This document shows positions 7,372 through 17,358 of a stretch of DNA of 64,000 bases, piece by piece. Positions within the stretch are counted from its first letter, which is position 1, and each line of letters begins with the position of its first letter. The stretch spans positions 62,001 through 126,000 of the forward strand of contig CBDCVB010000001.1 of the NCBI GenBank assembly GCA_965222895.1, in the 5' to 3' direction. The notes under the pieces are model-generated. The model ran no database searches, was not told the DNA's origin, and was given only the letters and a program-made list of their open reading frames with translations. The stretch comes from Bin87 sp965222895. Lineage in GTDB: Bacteria; Chloroflexota; Dehalococcoidia; Lucifugimonadales; UBA3495. The position numbers and the translations under genes were made by a program.

Positions 7372-8649
7372 GTGCTGGGGCGGTTCCTTCCGGTGCACAG
7401 TCTTCCTTCTGGTGGCAGCTTGAAAATCTCGGCGACTTTGAGCCAGGCGGCCATACCGCTCGGAATTTTCCGGTATCGCGATTTCGCGTTCGTGTGGACC
7501 TCTACCACCCTGGTTGGCATGGGCACCCAGATGGAGTCGGCGGTACTCGGCTGGTTTGTACTGACGCTGACCGACTCGCCGTTCCTGGTGGGTGCCATTG
7601 CAGCGGCGCGCATGGCGTTGAACTTCCTGGCCCTGTTTGCCGGAGCCATCGCCGACCGCCTGCCCAGAAACGTGCTCCTGGCAACGGTGGAATTCGTCAT
7701 GGGTTTGCTGGGCATTGTGATGTTGACCCTGATACTGACGGGTTTTCTGGAAGTCTGGCACATTTTCGCGATTACGATGGTCATGGGTGTGGTCAGGCTG
7801 TTTCAGATGCCAACGGCGCAATCCATGATTGGAGACACGCTGCCCGCCGAACGGGTCAGCAACGGAGCGGCTTTCAACACGGTGGCCATGAACATCGCAA
7901 TGCTGGTGGGCCCGGTGGTAGGCGGCGCGTTGTACAAGGGATTCGGGCCGCAGGGCGCCTACATGGCAATCGCGTCGCTATACCTGCTGAGCGGTATATC
8001 GGCGCTGGCAATCCGACTCGCTCCGACCCGTGCCGACCGGCGCCGTGAATCGGTGTTGCGGACGGTGGCGGACGGTCTCAAATACGCGAAGGGTAACCAG
8101 GTCATCTGGGCCGTGTTGCTGGTTGCGGTAATCATTAATCTGGCGGGTTGGACGTTCCATACCAGTTTGGCGCCCATCTTCGCCCGCGATGTTTTGGGCA
8201 CTGACGCGGTGGGACTGGGGCTGCTGCTGTTTGCCTTCGGCGCCGGAGCGCTGACGGGTTCGGTTGGGTTGGCGATGCTGCCCAGCCTGCGCAGCGTAGG
8301 CAAGTTGCTCATCACGGCAGTAATCATGTGGCACGTTACCGTGCTGGTAATTTCCTTCTCCCAATCCTTTGCGCTATCAATGATAATTTTGGTGCTGATA
8401 GGTATGTCGTTCGCCTCAACGCAGGTGTTGATCCTGACGCTGCTGTTGCGCACGACCGATGCCCGCTTCAGAGGCCGGGTAATGGGTCTGCGTTCGTTTG
8501 CGATCCTGGCGTTCAGCTTTGGCAGCTTGGGGGCCGGCGCATTCGCTGGACTTTGGGGAGCGCCCGGCGCAGCGCAGGTGGTCGGCGTGACCGGCATCGT
8601 GCTGGTGCTGTTGTTGGCAATGGTGGCGCCTAAACTCCGGCAAGCCTGA
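7372..8649 (+). CDS. MFS exporter (MFS_3 / EntS-like)
   Basis: Up to 425 residues from a GTG at 7372; GTG 7393 and TTG 7420 are alternative starts, and the last has a GGTGG site and better matches the family N-terminus. It shows about 12 hydrophobic segments and the loop 2-3 motif GAIADRLPRNVLLA (G-x3-D-R-x-x-R/K), and starts its membrane part with GIFRYRDFAFVWTS, as in multidrug or siderophore exporters. Two related genes are at 23526 and 24964. It begins 45 bases after the amidase, so it may be cotranscribed with it and export a product or toxic analogue. Confidence 0.8.
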   Translation: MLGRFLPVHSLPSGGSLKISATLSQAAIPLGIFRYRDFAFVWTSTTLVGMGTQMESAVLGWFVLTLTDSPFLVGAIAAARMALNFLALFAGAIADRLPRNVLLATVEFVMGLLGIVMLTLILTGFLEVWHIFAITMVMGVVRLFQMPTAQSMIGDTLPAERVSNGAAFNTVAMNIAMLVGPVVGGALYKGFGPQGAYMAIASLYLLSGISALAIRLAPTRADRRRESVLRTVADGLKYAKGNQVIWAVLLVAVIINLAGWTFHTSLAPIFARDVLGTDAVGLGLLLFAFGAGALTGSVGLAMLPSLRSVGKLLITAVIMWHVTVLVISFSQSFALSMIILVLIGMSFASTQVLILTLLLRTTDARFRGRVMGLRSFAILAFSFGSLGAGAFAGLWGAPGAAQVVGVTGIVLVLLLAMVAPKLRQA

Positions 8650-8720
8650 GCTGCCAATATCGGCTGCCGGCCAACGCGGACTGCTGGCCAATGCCGCCAG
8701 CGGCCAACGGTGGGCGCGGT

Positions 8721-10199
8721 TTAGGTCTCCGCTGGGGCCACGGTGTATTCCGGCTGCTCCGCCCCGCGCAAGGGCAACGCCGAGATGAACATGGCCAGCA
8801 ACAGCGAACCCGCCATGGCGAAATAGGCGTACCTGAGCCCGGTAGTGAAGGCTTGCTCGACTCCCACCGAGGCGCCGCTCCGCACGGCGTCCAGGCTGGG
8901 TTCATGGCCCATTGCTGCCATGGTCGCGGTTACGATGGCAGTGCAAACCGCCACGCTCACCACGTTGCCGGCGTTGCGAATCAGATTGACCAGAGCCGAG
9001 ATTACACCGTGGCTTTCCCGCTCCACCGCGCTGAGGATTGAACTGGAATTGGCCGAGTAGAACGTCCCCATTCCGCAACTCAGCAGCATCAACGCCGGAA
9101 TTACCATATAGAGAGACGAATCTTCGGACAGTCGCGACAGTGCCGAGATTCCGATGGTTGACAGGATCAGGCCGCCAACGGTGAACTTCCTCCATCCAAA
9201 CCGGTCTGATAGCTTCCCGCAGATCGGCCCCAGCAGCGCCATGCAGATGGCGCCGGGTACCACCGCCAAACCGGCGACCGACGGTCGGTAGCCCAGCACG
9301 TTTTGCAGGTAAAACGGTGTCATGAAAAGCACCGCCGAACTGCCCATGAACATCAGGAAATTGGCCGACACGCCCTGAGAAAAATTCTTGCGCTGGAAGA
9401 ACCGCAGCTGTAGCATGGGGCTCGCGTGCCGCAGTTCCCACCAGACAAAACTGGCCAGTAACACCACGAAAGTAACGGCTGCCGCCAAAATCGGCGGTGA
9501 TGTCCAGCCCACTCGATGCGCGTTGGTGATGCCAAGCAACAGAGCAAGCAGCGCTCCGGATGACATTACGGCGCCCAGCCAATCGAACCGGGCCGGTTGT
9601 CGACTGGCGCTTCGCGTCCGCACCTGTTCGGCCAGGATTAGAAGGCACAGTCCAATACTGGCCACCATCAGCGGCACCGCAGCGAAGAACACCGAGCGCC
9701 AACCCAGGGCGTCTACCAGCAGCCCACCGAGGGCCGGGCCGGCCACAGCCCCGGTCCCAACCATTGTCATTATGAGCCCGATGGCTTTCCCGCGTTCGGC
9801 CGGCGGGAAGGCGCCAATGACGATGGCCATACCGGTGCCCTGGGTCATGGCGGCGCCGGCTCCCTGGACGATACGGGATGCGATGAGCACCGCCAGATCG
9901 TTGGACGCCCCTGCGGATATTGCGCCCGCTACGAAAACCAGTGAGCCGATGATGTACACCTTCCTGGCGCCGATCAGGTCGGCCAGCCGCCCCATTGGTA
10001 GCAACAGTGCGATGATGATCATGGCATAGCCAATCACCAGCCACTGCACGCTGGGTATATCGGTGCTGAAATGACTGGCGATGGTGGGCAGCGCTACGCC
10101 CACACTGCCGTGGTCTACCACAGAGGCAAAGGTGCCCACCGCCATGACGCCGTAGACATACCATTTGTAGCGAGGACTACTCGTTAGCGACGCAAGCAT
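8721..10199 (-). CDS. MFS multidrug exporter, DHA2 / EmrB-QacA type
   Basis: 492 residues from the ATG at 10197-10199; a longer in-frame start would run into the end of the next gene. About 14 hydrophobic segments, with GRLADLIGARKVYI after segment 2 (motif A), ASRIVQGAGAAM (motif B region) and GPALGGLLVDALGWRSVFF (motif C), mark a proton-driven DHA2 drug exporter of the inner membrane. A close paralogue is at 21883-23388 (shared motifs VDHGSV.IALP, QWLVI.YA, GAVAGPALGG). It lies 34 bases downstream of the phosphotriesterase-like gene on the same strand and is probably cotranscribed. Confidence 0.88.
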   Translation of the reverse strand: MLASLTSSPRYKWYVYGVMAVGTFASVVDHGSVGVALPTIASHFSTDIPSVQWLVIGYAMIIIALLLPMGRLADLIGARKVYIIGSLVFVAGAISAGASNDLAVLIASRIVQGAGAAMTQGTGMAIVIGAFPPAERGKAIGLIMTMVGTGAVAGPALGGLLVDALGWRSVFFAAVPLMVASIGLCLLILAEQVRTRSASRQPARFDWLGAVMSSGALLALLLGITNAHRVGWTSPPILAAAVTFVVLLASFVWWELRHASPMLQLRFFQRKNFSQGVSANFLMFMGSSAVLFMTPFYLQNVLGYRPSVAGLAVVPGAICMALLGPICGKLSDRFGWRKFTVGGLILSTIGISALSRLSEDSSLYMVIPALMLLSCGMGTFYSANSSSILSAVERESHGVISALVNLIRNAGNVVSVAVCTAIVTATMAAMGHEPSLDAVRSGASVGVEQAFTTGLRYAYFAMAGSLLLAMFISALPLRGAEQPEYTVAPAET

Positions 10200-10233
10200 T
10201 ACCGCCAGAGTCGTCCATAGGGCCCGGTTTGGA

Positions 10234-11187
10234 TCATGCGCCCGCGAAGAAGCGCCGGGCGTTGCCCACGGTAATCTGCTGGATGTCGGCATCCGATGCG
10301 CCCAGCTCTTTCAGGCGGGGCAACACATACCTGGGGATGAAGTTGTAACCGTCGGGATTAGCGCGCCGCCGCTGTTCCTGAACCTCGGCGCCGTAACGGG
10401 CCTTGGGAACCGAGTAGTCATGGGACAGGAAAATCCGGTTGGTAAACCCGGCGTCCATCAGTTTCCGGGCGACCTCGGTGCGCTGTTCCCAGTCCGGAGT
10501 GCCTGGGGTCAGGCCGCCCGGATACCGGTCCAATCCCAGCCACACGCCCTTGTTGAGCAGGCCCAGCAGGTATTCCATATCGGTGTCATCGTTGCTGTGC
10601 CCAATGTAGACCTTGTCCAGGTCAACGCCTTCTTCTTCCAGAATCCGAACCTGCTGCTCACCTACCCGGTCGGGCGACCAAGTGTGGGTTGAAATTGGCG
10701 CTCCGGTAGCTTTCTGGGCTCGGGCCGCCGCCCGGAGTACTACCTCCTGTGGTGGAGTAATCCCGCCCCGGTCGCTGGCAACCTTGATGATGCCGGCCTT
10801 GATGCCGGTGCCTTCAATGCCTTCTTCAATTTCCCTGACGTACAACTCGGCGATGGCGTCCGGAGGCACGTCGCCGAACGGACGGGGCACCGCGACGTGG
10901 TTGCCGGTCGCTGCAATGATTTGCATCCCGCTGCCTTGGGACACCTCCCGAATCAGATTCACGTCGCGCCCCAAGTCAAAGGTGCTGACATCAACAATCG
11001 TCCTCACTCCGTCGGCGTACACAGCGGTCATGGCGGCGACAGACTGCTCACGGATGCCATCGCGGTCGATGAATTCCGGATAGGTGTGGCGAAGACCGGC
11101 GGCGTTCGTGCCGACGTGTTCATGGCTCAGGACGAATCCGAGATCGTCCGTATCCACTGGGCCCAGGACTGTATTCACCGTTGGCAT
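10234..11187 (-). CDS. Phosphotriesterase-like lactonase/hydrolase
   Basis: 317 residues, start at 11187 with GAGGAGACAAGG upstream. Binuclear-metal ligands of the phosphotriesterase family are all seen: SHEHV (His22, His24), the carboxylated Lys135 in IIKVASD, His168 (STHTW), His197 (IGHSND) and Asp257 (LSHDYS). Members range from true phosphotriesterases to quorum-lactone and other lactonases, so the substrate cannot be called; GHSNDD and the short loop 7-8 favour a lactonase or ester hydrolase. The DHA2 exporter gene follows on the same strand. The 273 bases upstream (11188-11460) hold no gene. Confidence 0.88.
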   Translation of the reverse strand: MPTVNTVLGPVDTDDLGFVLSHEHVGTNAAGLRHTYPEFIDRDGIREQSVAAMTAVYADGVRTIVDVSTFDLGRDVNLIREVSQGSGMQIIAATGNHVAVPRPFGDVPPDAIAELYVREIEEGIEGTGIKAGIIKVASDRGGITPPQEVVLRAAARAQKATGAPISTHTWSPDRVGEQQVRILEEEGVDLDKVYIGHSNDDTDMEYLLGLLNKGVWLGLDRYPGGLTPGTPDWEQRTEVARKLMDAGFTNRIFLSHDYSVPKARYGAEVQEQRRRANPDGYNFIPRYVLPRLKELGASDADIQQITVGNARRFFAGA

Positions 11188-11460
11188 GGCCTTGTCTCCT
11201 CGACGATCATCGTTCTGATTGTTTCAACGTGAGATATTCTATTATGGATTGTGGCAGATTGATACCGGGCCGTTGCCGACCGGCTGTTTATTCGCGCGCC
11301 TGTCAGCGATGCTTGTCACAGTGGAACGAGGCGGATATGATGCCGGCAATTCGGGTTCGGCGCCGGAGTTTTGCAATAGCTTCGTTGCCCTCTGCACCCG
11401 TCAGGCCGCGCAGCCGGCCGCCAAAACTCAACCAGAAACCCAATTCCTGGGAGGTAAACC

Positions 11461-12015
11461 ATGGTACGAACACCAACAGTTACACGAGACCAGGTTCCGA
11501 CGGCGCTGCAAAGCGCCTTCGATGCGGAAACGGCCGGTTCCGGTGGCGTGGTGACCAGCGGCCCCGGTTCAGTAATGATAAACAGCCCCGAGATGCGCCG
11601 CCGCGCCAATTCATTGGTCAACTACCTGCGCGATGATTCCTCTTTGTCCAAGAAGATTCAGGAGCTAGCCATGATATTGACCGCCCGCCACATGGATTGC
11701 CAGTACATTTGGCACGCTCACTCCGCACGGGCCCGGCAGCAAGGCATCAGCGACGAGTTTGTGGATAACTTGCGGGACGGCAAGCAATTGCCGCAGCTGC
11801 CGGCGGACGAGCAAACGGTTGTGAACTACGCCACTCAGGTATTCCAAAATCACCGGGTCAGCGAAGCCACGTTCCAGGCGGCGTTGAACCAGTTCGGAGC
11901 CCTGGGGCTGACCGAACTGACCACCCTGCTGGGCTACTACTCATTGCTCGCTTTCAACGCCAATGCGTTCGAGATCGATGTGCCCGACGGCGACGAACCC
12001 AAGTTGCCCATCTAG
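11461..12015 (+). CDS. Carboxymuconolactone decarboxylase / AhpD-like protein
   Basis: 184 residues from the ATG at 11461 behind GGGAGG. The helical CMD core is recognised by LSKKIQELAMILTARHMDCQYIWHAHSARARQ-like sequence (about residues 62-95), where E68, H76 and H85 correspond to the family pocket. Only one Cys is present (MDCQY) and there is no CxxC, so a peroxidase-reductase function like AhpD is unlikely and a decarboxylase or unknown role is favoured. Its end faces the adaptor gene at 12098 on the other strand. Confidence 0.8.
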   Translation: MVRTPTVTRDQVPTALQSAFDAETAGSGGVVTSGPGSVMINSPEMRRRANSLVNYLRDDSSLSKKIQELAMILTARHMDCQYIWHAHSARARQQGISDEFVDNLRDGKQLPQLPADEQTVVNYATQVFQNHRVSEATFQAALNQFGALGLTELTTLLGYYSLLAFNANAFEIDVPDGDEPKLPI

Positions 12016-12097
12016 CAGCTGGCGAAATCCTGCCAGCGGTTGCGGGCGCCGGTCGCTGACCCACGCTGCGCCGCTGGCCCAATAATGTTTGGTATTC

Positions 12098-13945
12098 CTA
12101 CCGGCGCACCGTAGTGGTTACCAACCCCGGATAAGGTGGCACGCTGATGCCGCTGGGCACGGTTACGTCAAACACCACCGGGAAGCTGATGATGCCACGT
12201 TCGGTGCGAGCGTCGTCGCTGATGTCGGTTACCCTGGAATTGAACTCGACACCCGTTAGCGATGACATCGTTACTGTGGCCGGCTTCCCCAGCTCGATGC
12301 TGTCGATGAAATTGGACTCGACCAGTCCCAACACACTCACGTCCTGAGGGTCAACCACCTGGATAACTCGGGCGTCCACGGTTACGGCGTCGCCGGAAGC
12401 AATCGTAACCAGACGAACCACGCCATCGAAGGGAGCATTGAGGATGGCGTCGTCCAGGTCGCCCAGCACGCGTTCGTAGGTTGCGGCGGCGGCGGCGATG
12501 CTGGCTTGCGCCAAGGCCACTTCGGAGGCATCGGAGCCGGCCACCAGTTCGTCGCGTGCCTCCTGAGCGGTTGCCACTTCTTTGGTCAGGGATTCCAGCG
12601 TGGCTTGATCCAGTCCTTCCTCCAATCTGGCCAACTGGGTTACAGCCGAATCCAATGAGAAGCGCGCGCTGTCGGCAGCGGCTTGCAACTTGGCCAGCTC
12701 GAGTTGGTCAACCCCCTGTTCCGCCTCTGCCAAATCGCGGTCGGCGCGATTGAGTCGGGACCTGGCGATTTGTACGGTGGCTTCCAACCTGCGCAATTCA
12801 TCGCTGTCAGGGCCGGCCAGGGAATCGTTGAGTTCCCGGTTCACACGAACCAGCGTGCCTTCGAGCTCGGCGACCCGACTGATGGCTGCCAAACGGTCAA
12901 CCTCTTTTGGTCCGCCCTTCAGGTTGTTGACTTCAGCTTCCCACGTGTTGACCGCCTGTTGAGCGATGGTTATCGCTCCTTTTAGGGCATTGAACTGCAC
13001 CACGTCAAAGTTCTCGCCATCACCGAGTCCTCTGAATCCGGGGCCAAAAATAATGGCATTGAAATCGCTGAATCGGTCTTCGGCAGCTTCCAATTGGTTT
13101 TCCGCTTTGGCCAGCTCTTGCCGCGCTTCCGCCAGTCGGTCGGCGTGATTGGCGTCAAAATCGCGCACGGCATCTCTGGCGTCGTCCAGATCATCTTCCG
13201 TCCGAGATATTAGCGCGCTGATTTTGCCGATGGACTCATCGTGCTGGGGAAGGAAGTCAACCACGGCGTCTTCGGCATCGTCCAGCGCGGATTTTGCTTC
13301 GGAACGCACGGCAAGGGCCTCGGCGAATTGCTCGCTGTAACCATCCGCGAAATCGGAGACCTGCTCTTCCGCCCGGTCAACGTTGGCTTTGGCGTCTGCG
13401 ACAGCCTGGCGGGCGGCGCCCAGTTGTACGTTGTGGGTCAGTTGGTAATCGTCGAGTTCATCCTGAGCGCGTTCCAGGGCGATTTCTGCGTTCGCCAGTG
13501 CGCTTTCGGCGCGCGCCCGAACCAGGGGGTCGTCGGACTGCAGGCCCATTACCTGGTCGAGTCCGTCCTGGGCCTTTTCGAGATCGACTTTGGCCTGCGC
13601 CGCGGCCCGCTCGACAGCAGTCAAGGATTCGGCGTCCAGCGTCGCCAGAACGTCGCCCTCAGCTACCAGGTCCCCCACCGCGACGTTGACCGCACCGACT
13701 TCCCCACGGACTTTGAACGCCAGGTTGGCTCGCGTCTTGAAAACCAGCTCGCCACGCACCTGGAACTCGTTGGCAATCGCGCGACTACCCCGCGGCCCAC
13801 CTCCGGGTGTTTCTGGCGTCGCCGCAGCGTCGGATTGACCGCCGCAGGCAACGGCGGTGAGCAGTAGCCCACCGCAGGCTGCTAATGCTGCGGCTTTGCC
13901 AGACCTAAACGCGCAGGAAGGAACGATAAAACGTAGAAGTTTCAA
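12098..13945 (-). CDS. HlyD/AcrA-type efflux adaptor lipoprotein with an outsized coiled coil
   Basis: 615 residues; RND adaptors are usually 350-450. The N-terminus has a signal segment with lipobox TAVAC (Cys34). Residues about 55-105 form the first biotinyl-lipoyl half (VGDLVAEGDVLATLD). About 105-490 are a long Ala/Glu/Asp/Arg-rich coiled coil with repeated blocks such as A..AL.DAEDAV.DF. About 490-615 give the second lipoyl half (APFDGVVRLV..SGDAV) and beta-barrel part. It is the first adaptor upstream or downstream of two RND pumps, 42 bases after the frameshifted pump, and presumably serves both. The protein is tethered outside the cytoplasmic membrane. No TolC-like gene is in the window. 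Confidence 0.85.
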   Translation of the reverse strand: MKLLRFIVPSCAFRSGKAAALAACGGLLLTAVACGGQSDAAATPETPGGGPRGSRAIANEFQVRGELVFKTRANLAFKVRGEVGAVNVAVGDLVAEGDVLATLDAESLTAVERAAAQAKVDLEKAQDGLDQVMGLQSDDPLVRARAESALANAEIALERAQDELDDYQLTHNVQLGAARQAVADAKANVDRAEEQVSDFADGYSEQFAEALAVRSEAKSALDDAEDAVVDFLPQHDESIGKISALISRTEDDLDDARDAVRDFDANHADRLAEARQELAKAENQLEAAEDRFSDFNAIIFGPGFRGLGDGENFDVVQFNALKGAITIAQQAVNTWEAEVNNLKGGPKEVDRLAAISRVAELEGTLVRVNRELNDSLAGPDSDELRRLEATVQIARSRLNRADRDLAEAEQGVDQLELAKLQAAADSARFSLDSAVTQLARLEEGLDQATLESLTKEVATAQEARDELVAGSDASEVALAQASIAAAAATYERVLGDLDDAILNAPFDGVVRLVTIASGDAVTVDARVIQVVDPQDVSVLGLVESNFIDSIELGKPATVTMSSLTGVEFNSRVTDISDDARTERGIISFPVVFDVTVPSGISVPPYPGLVTTTVRR

Positions 13946-13987
13946 CTCAATTGCCTCTGGTTGTGGAATAGTTTTTGCGCTGGAAGC

Positions 13988-16900
13988 TCAGTCATCAGTG
14001 CTGGTTTGTTGCGGCTCAGCGACATCTGCCAGCGGTGCCGGCCGATGGGAGACTATTGCAACGGCGCGGCGATACAGATTGGGGATGGATTCTTCAAACA
14101 TCATGTAGATGACCGGCACCGCCACCAGGGTCAGGAATGTGGAACTCACCAACCCGCCGATTACCACGGTAGCGAGTTCCGCGCCCACCAAACCGCTAGA
14201 TTCGCTGAACGCCAGCGGAATCAGAGCCAGGATGGTAGTGAACGCGGTCATCAGGATAGGGCGCAGGCGCGTGCGGCCGGCCTCCATCACCGCATCCAGC
14301 GGGCTGCGGCCGGCGTTGCGCAACTGACCGACAAAGGTGAGCAGCACGATTGCGTTGGTAACCACGATACCGATGAGGAACAGGAAACCCATCAACGCCG
14401 GCAGGCTGAGGGAGCGGTCGGTTATTACCAGCGCAATCAGCGCGCCGACCACGGCCAGGGGCATACTCAAAACCACGATGAACGGCACCTTCAACGAACC
14501 CAGGGTTGCCACCATGACCAGATAGACCAGCGAGACGCCGATCACCATTGCCACGTATACGTTGTTGAATTCCTCGCGGATGTTGCTGAACACTCCGCCA
14601 GAGCGAACCCGCACGCCGGGCGGCAGCTCGGTGTCGGCGACGATGGCGTCGATGCGTTCCCCGATGGCGCCGGCGTCGCGACCGACGAGACCGCCGGAGA
14701 TGGTGGCCGACCGATCGCCGTCGTAGTGGGTTACCACGTTGGGGCCGACGGTGAATTTGGTCTCCGAGATGCTGCCCAACGGCACCGCGCCCGCATTTCC
14801 GGCGATGGGAAGTTGCTGTAGGTCAAGGGGTTCATCGATGGCTGACTTGGCTCCCCGCACCACTAAATCCAGTCTCTCGCCGGTGAGATTGACTTCAGCA
14901 ACGTCGGTGCCATGCACCCACATGCGGATTTGGTTGGCCACGTTTTGCGTCGAGAGCCCATGACGCCCGGCGTCGTCCGGATTGATGGCGATGGTCAGTT
15001 CTTCGCTGCCATCGACTATGTTGGTTCGGACGTTCCGTACTCCGGCATCTCGCTCGATGGCAGTCTGCAACGTGTCGGTTGCCGAACGGACATCGGCGTA
15101 ATTGGGGCCGGTCAGGGTCAACCTCAGACCGCCGCGCTGTGGCCCGCCGGAGTCTGCGAATACTCGGATGGTGACGTCTTTGCCGCCAGGGAGTGCGGTG
15201 CGGAGTTGTTCGTCCAAATCGGAGGGTGCGTCATCCGCCAGAATCACGGTGAACCCGGCGCGCTCGTAGGACGAATCGGAAGCGCCGGGCCCGAAATTCC
15301 TGCTGCTCGACCCGAGAGTGGATTGATAACTGTCCACGTGCCCGCTGGCAACATGGCCGTCGAGCGCCTGCTCAATTGCCCGGGCTTCCCGGAACAGGAT
15401 GCCAGTGGAGGGGCTCCGGTTCAGCGTGAGGTCGATGCGCAGGCCCTCGGTTCTGCCGGAAGAAAAGAGTTCGATGGGCAGCACCAGTACCAAAAGGAGG
15501 CTGGACAGAACGGCAACTATGCAGCCAAGAACCGTGAGGGTGCGGAACCGCAATGCCAACCTGAGCATCGGCGTGTAGGCGCGTTGCATCCAGGTATCGC
15601 TGGATTGGCCGGGGGATTGGCCGGAGCGTTCGTTGGCCATGTCGCCCGGGCGCAGGAACAGCGACGCGAGCACGGGGACGGCGGTCAAGGCGACCAGCGT
15701 TGAAGCCAACAGCGATACGCAGACGGTTTGCGCGAAGGGGAGGAAGAATTGTCCCACCACCCCCGGCAAGAATCCCAGCGGTATGAATACTGCCACGGTG
15801 GTAAGCGTTGAGGCCACAATCGCCGGGCTGACCTCCTGGGTTGCGGCAATCACCGCCGCCGTCGCGCGCGCTTCCCTCCTGGATGTGTCGGTAGATGTTC
15901 TCCAACACGACGATGCTGTCGTCCACGATGCGGCCAACGGCAATAGCCAGACCGGCCAGACTCATAAAGTTCAGGTTCCAGTCGAAGGCCGCCATCACCA
16001 GCATGGTGAGCATTACGCTCAAAGGGATCGAGGCTCCGATGATAATGGTAGGCCGCAAACTGTTCGCGATGCCAGCCACGACGTGAGGCCGCACCTGCAG
16101 GAGGAATAGAAACACCGCCAGAACCGCGAAACCGAATCCTTGCAACCCCTGGGTAACGACTTTGTTCAGCTCTGCTTCCAACCTCGGAGCCTGGCTTTCC
16201 AGGACTTCGATGTCAACGTCGGGTGGCAGCTCGCGGGACAGTTCCAGCAGAACGGTGTCGATGTCCCGGGTAACGTCTATGGTGTTGCCTGCTGGGGTTT
16301 TCAACACGTTCAGGCTGACGCTGGGTTGTCCATTGGTGCGCGAAACCGTACTGGCCTCCGGTGTGTTGACTTCCACAACGGCGACATCGGAGATGCGGAT
16401 CGGCGTCGCGTTGGCGCCGGAACTCCGGTTGCCCGTGGAGCCGTCAGATCCGACGAAGCCGACCGGCAGATTGTTGATGGCGTCCAGGTTGGCGTAACCG
16501 TGAAACGCGCGCAGCGTTACCGAGCGGCCTTCGGTTATCAGGCTGCCAGCAGTGACATCGACTTCGTGACCCTGAATGGCGCCAATGACGTTCTGGAGAG
16601 TGAGACCGTAGGTGTTCAGCAGGTCGGGGTCGACAGTTACGAATACCTGCTCGCTGACGCCTCCTTCGATTTCCACGGAGAATACGCCGGTCACGGCTTC
16701 CAGGCGAGGCACGATTTGGGACTGGATAACCTTTTGCAAAGACGGAATATCCCGTTGACCCGACACGCTCAATTCCATCACGGGCCGCTGGTTTGGGGTC
16801 AGCTCATAAACCTGCGGGTCGCCAGCCGCATCGGGCAACCTGACGCTGGCCACCCGGCTGACGATTTCCGCTTCCGCTTCTTCGATGTTTGCGTTGGTCT

Positions 16901-17189
16901 CGAAGCTGGCCCGCACCAGCGAACGGCTACCCCGCGATGTCGAAGTTACTTCCTTCAGTCCTTCCATGCCGACGACGACAGCTTCGATTGGCCTGGTGAC
17001 CTCTTCCGCGACTTCGACGGGGGTTCCCTGCTGGTACGGTGTAACGATGTTGACGACCCTAAGGCTAATCTCTGGGAACAGCTCCTGTTGCAGTTGCTGG
17101 TACGAATAAACTCCCCCAACCAGCGCCAAAATGAGGGCCATAACTGTTACAGAACGACGTTGCAGGGCAAGTTTGGACAGAATGATCAT
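13988..17189 (-). pseudogene. RND efflux pump (HAE1 family), frameshifted copy
   Basis: About 1,067 codons from the ATG at 17189 (AGGTGG upstream; a GTG at 17198 is possible). The N-terminal half reads well to ENIYRHIQEG and the C-terminal half continues in another frame from EARATAAVIAA. Compared with the intact paralogue at 17359-20538, two bases are missing in the GGG run at 15874-15876 (equivalently one extra base). Everything else is conserved, including the paired Asp of TM4 (VGRIVDDSIVVLEN), the porter domains and the end of the last TM. RND pumps use the proton gradient to export lipophilic drugs. With no other damage, either a very recent mutation or an assembly error is likely; if the latter, it is a working pump. 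Confidence 0.85.
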
Positions 17190-17220
17190 CTCATCCACCT
17201 AATACCCGTATGGTTACGAC

Positions 17221-17257
17221 TGTATGAGTCATGGTCAGGTTGCGGCCATGACTTACA
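17221..17257. promoter_or_regulatory. Hairpin between the two RND genes
   Basis: GTCATGG (17228-17234) and CCATGAC (17246-17252) form a perfect 7-bp stem, imperfectly extended outward. There is no T run on either side, so it is not a standard terminator; it could be an operator or an mRNA processing or stability element inside the pump operon. Confidence 0.4.
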
Positions 17258-17358
17258 TTACGAACCCGGATTGCGACACATTCCGCGAAAACCATTCTTT
17301 TCGATTCAGTGTGATGTCCGTTGGATAGGGATTTTTGATGGGGGTTAAAGAAGGTTCG

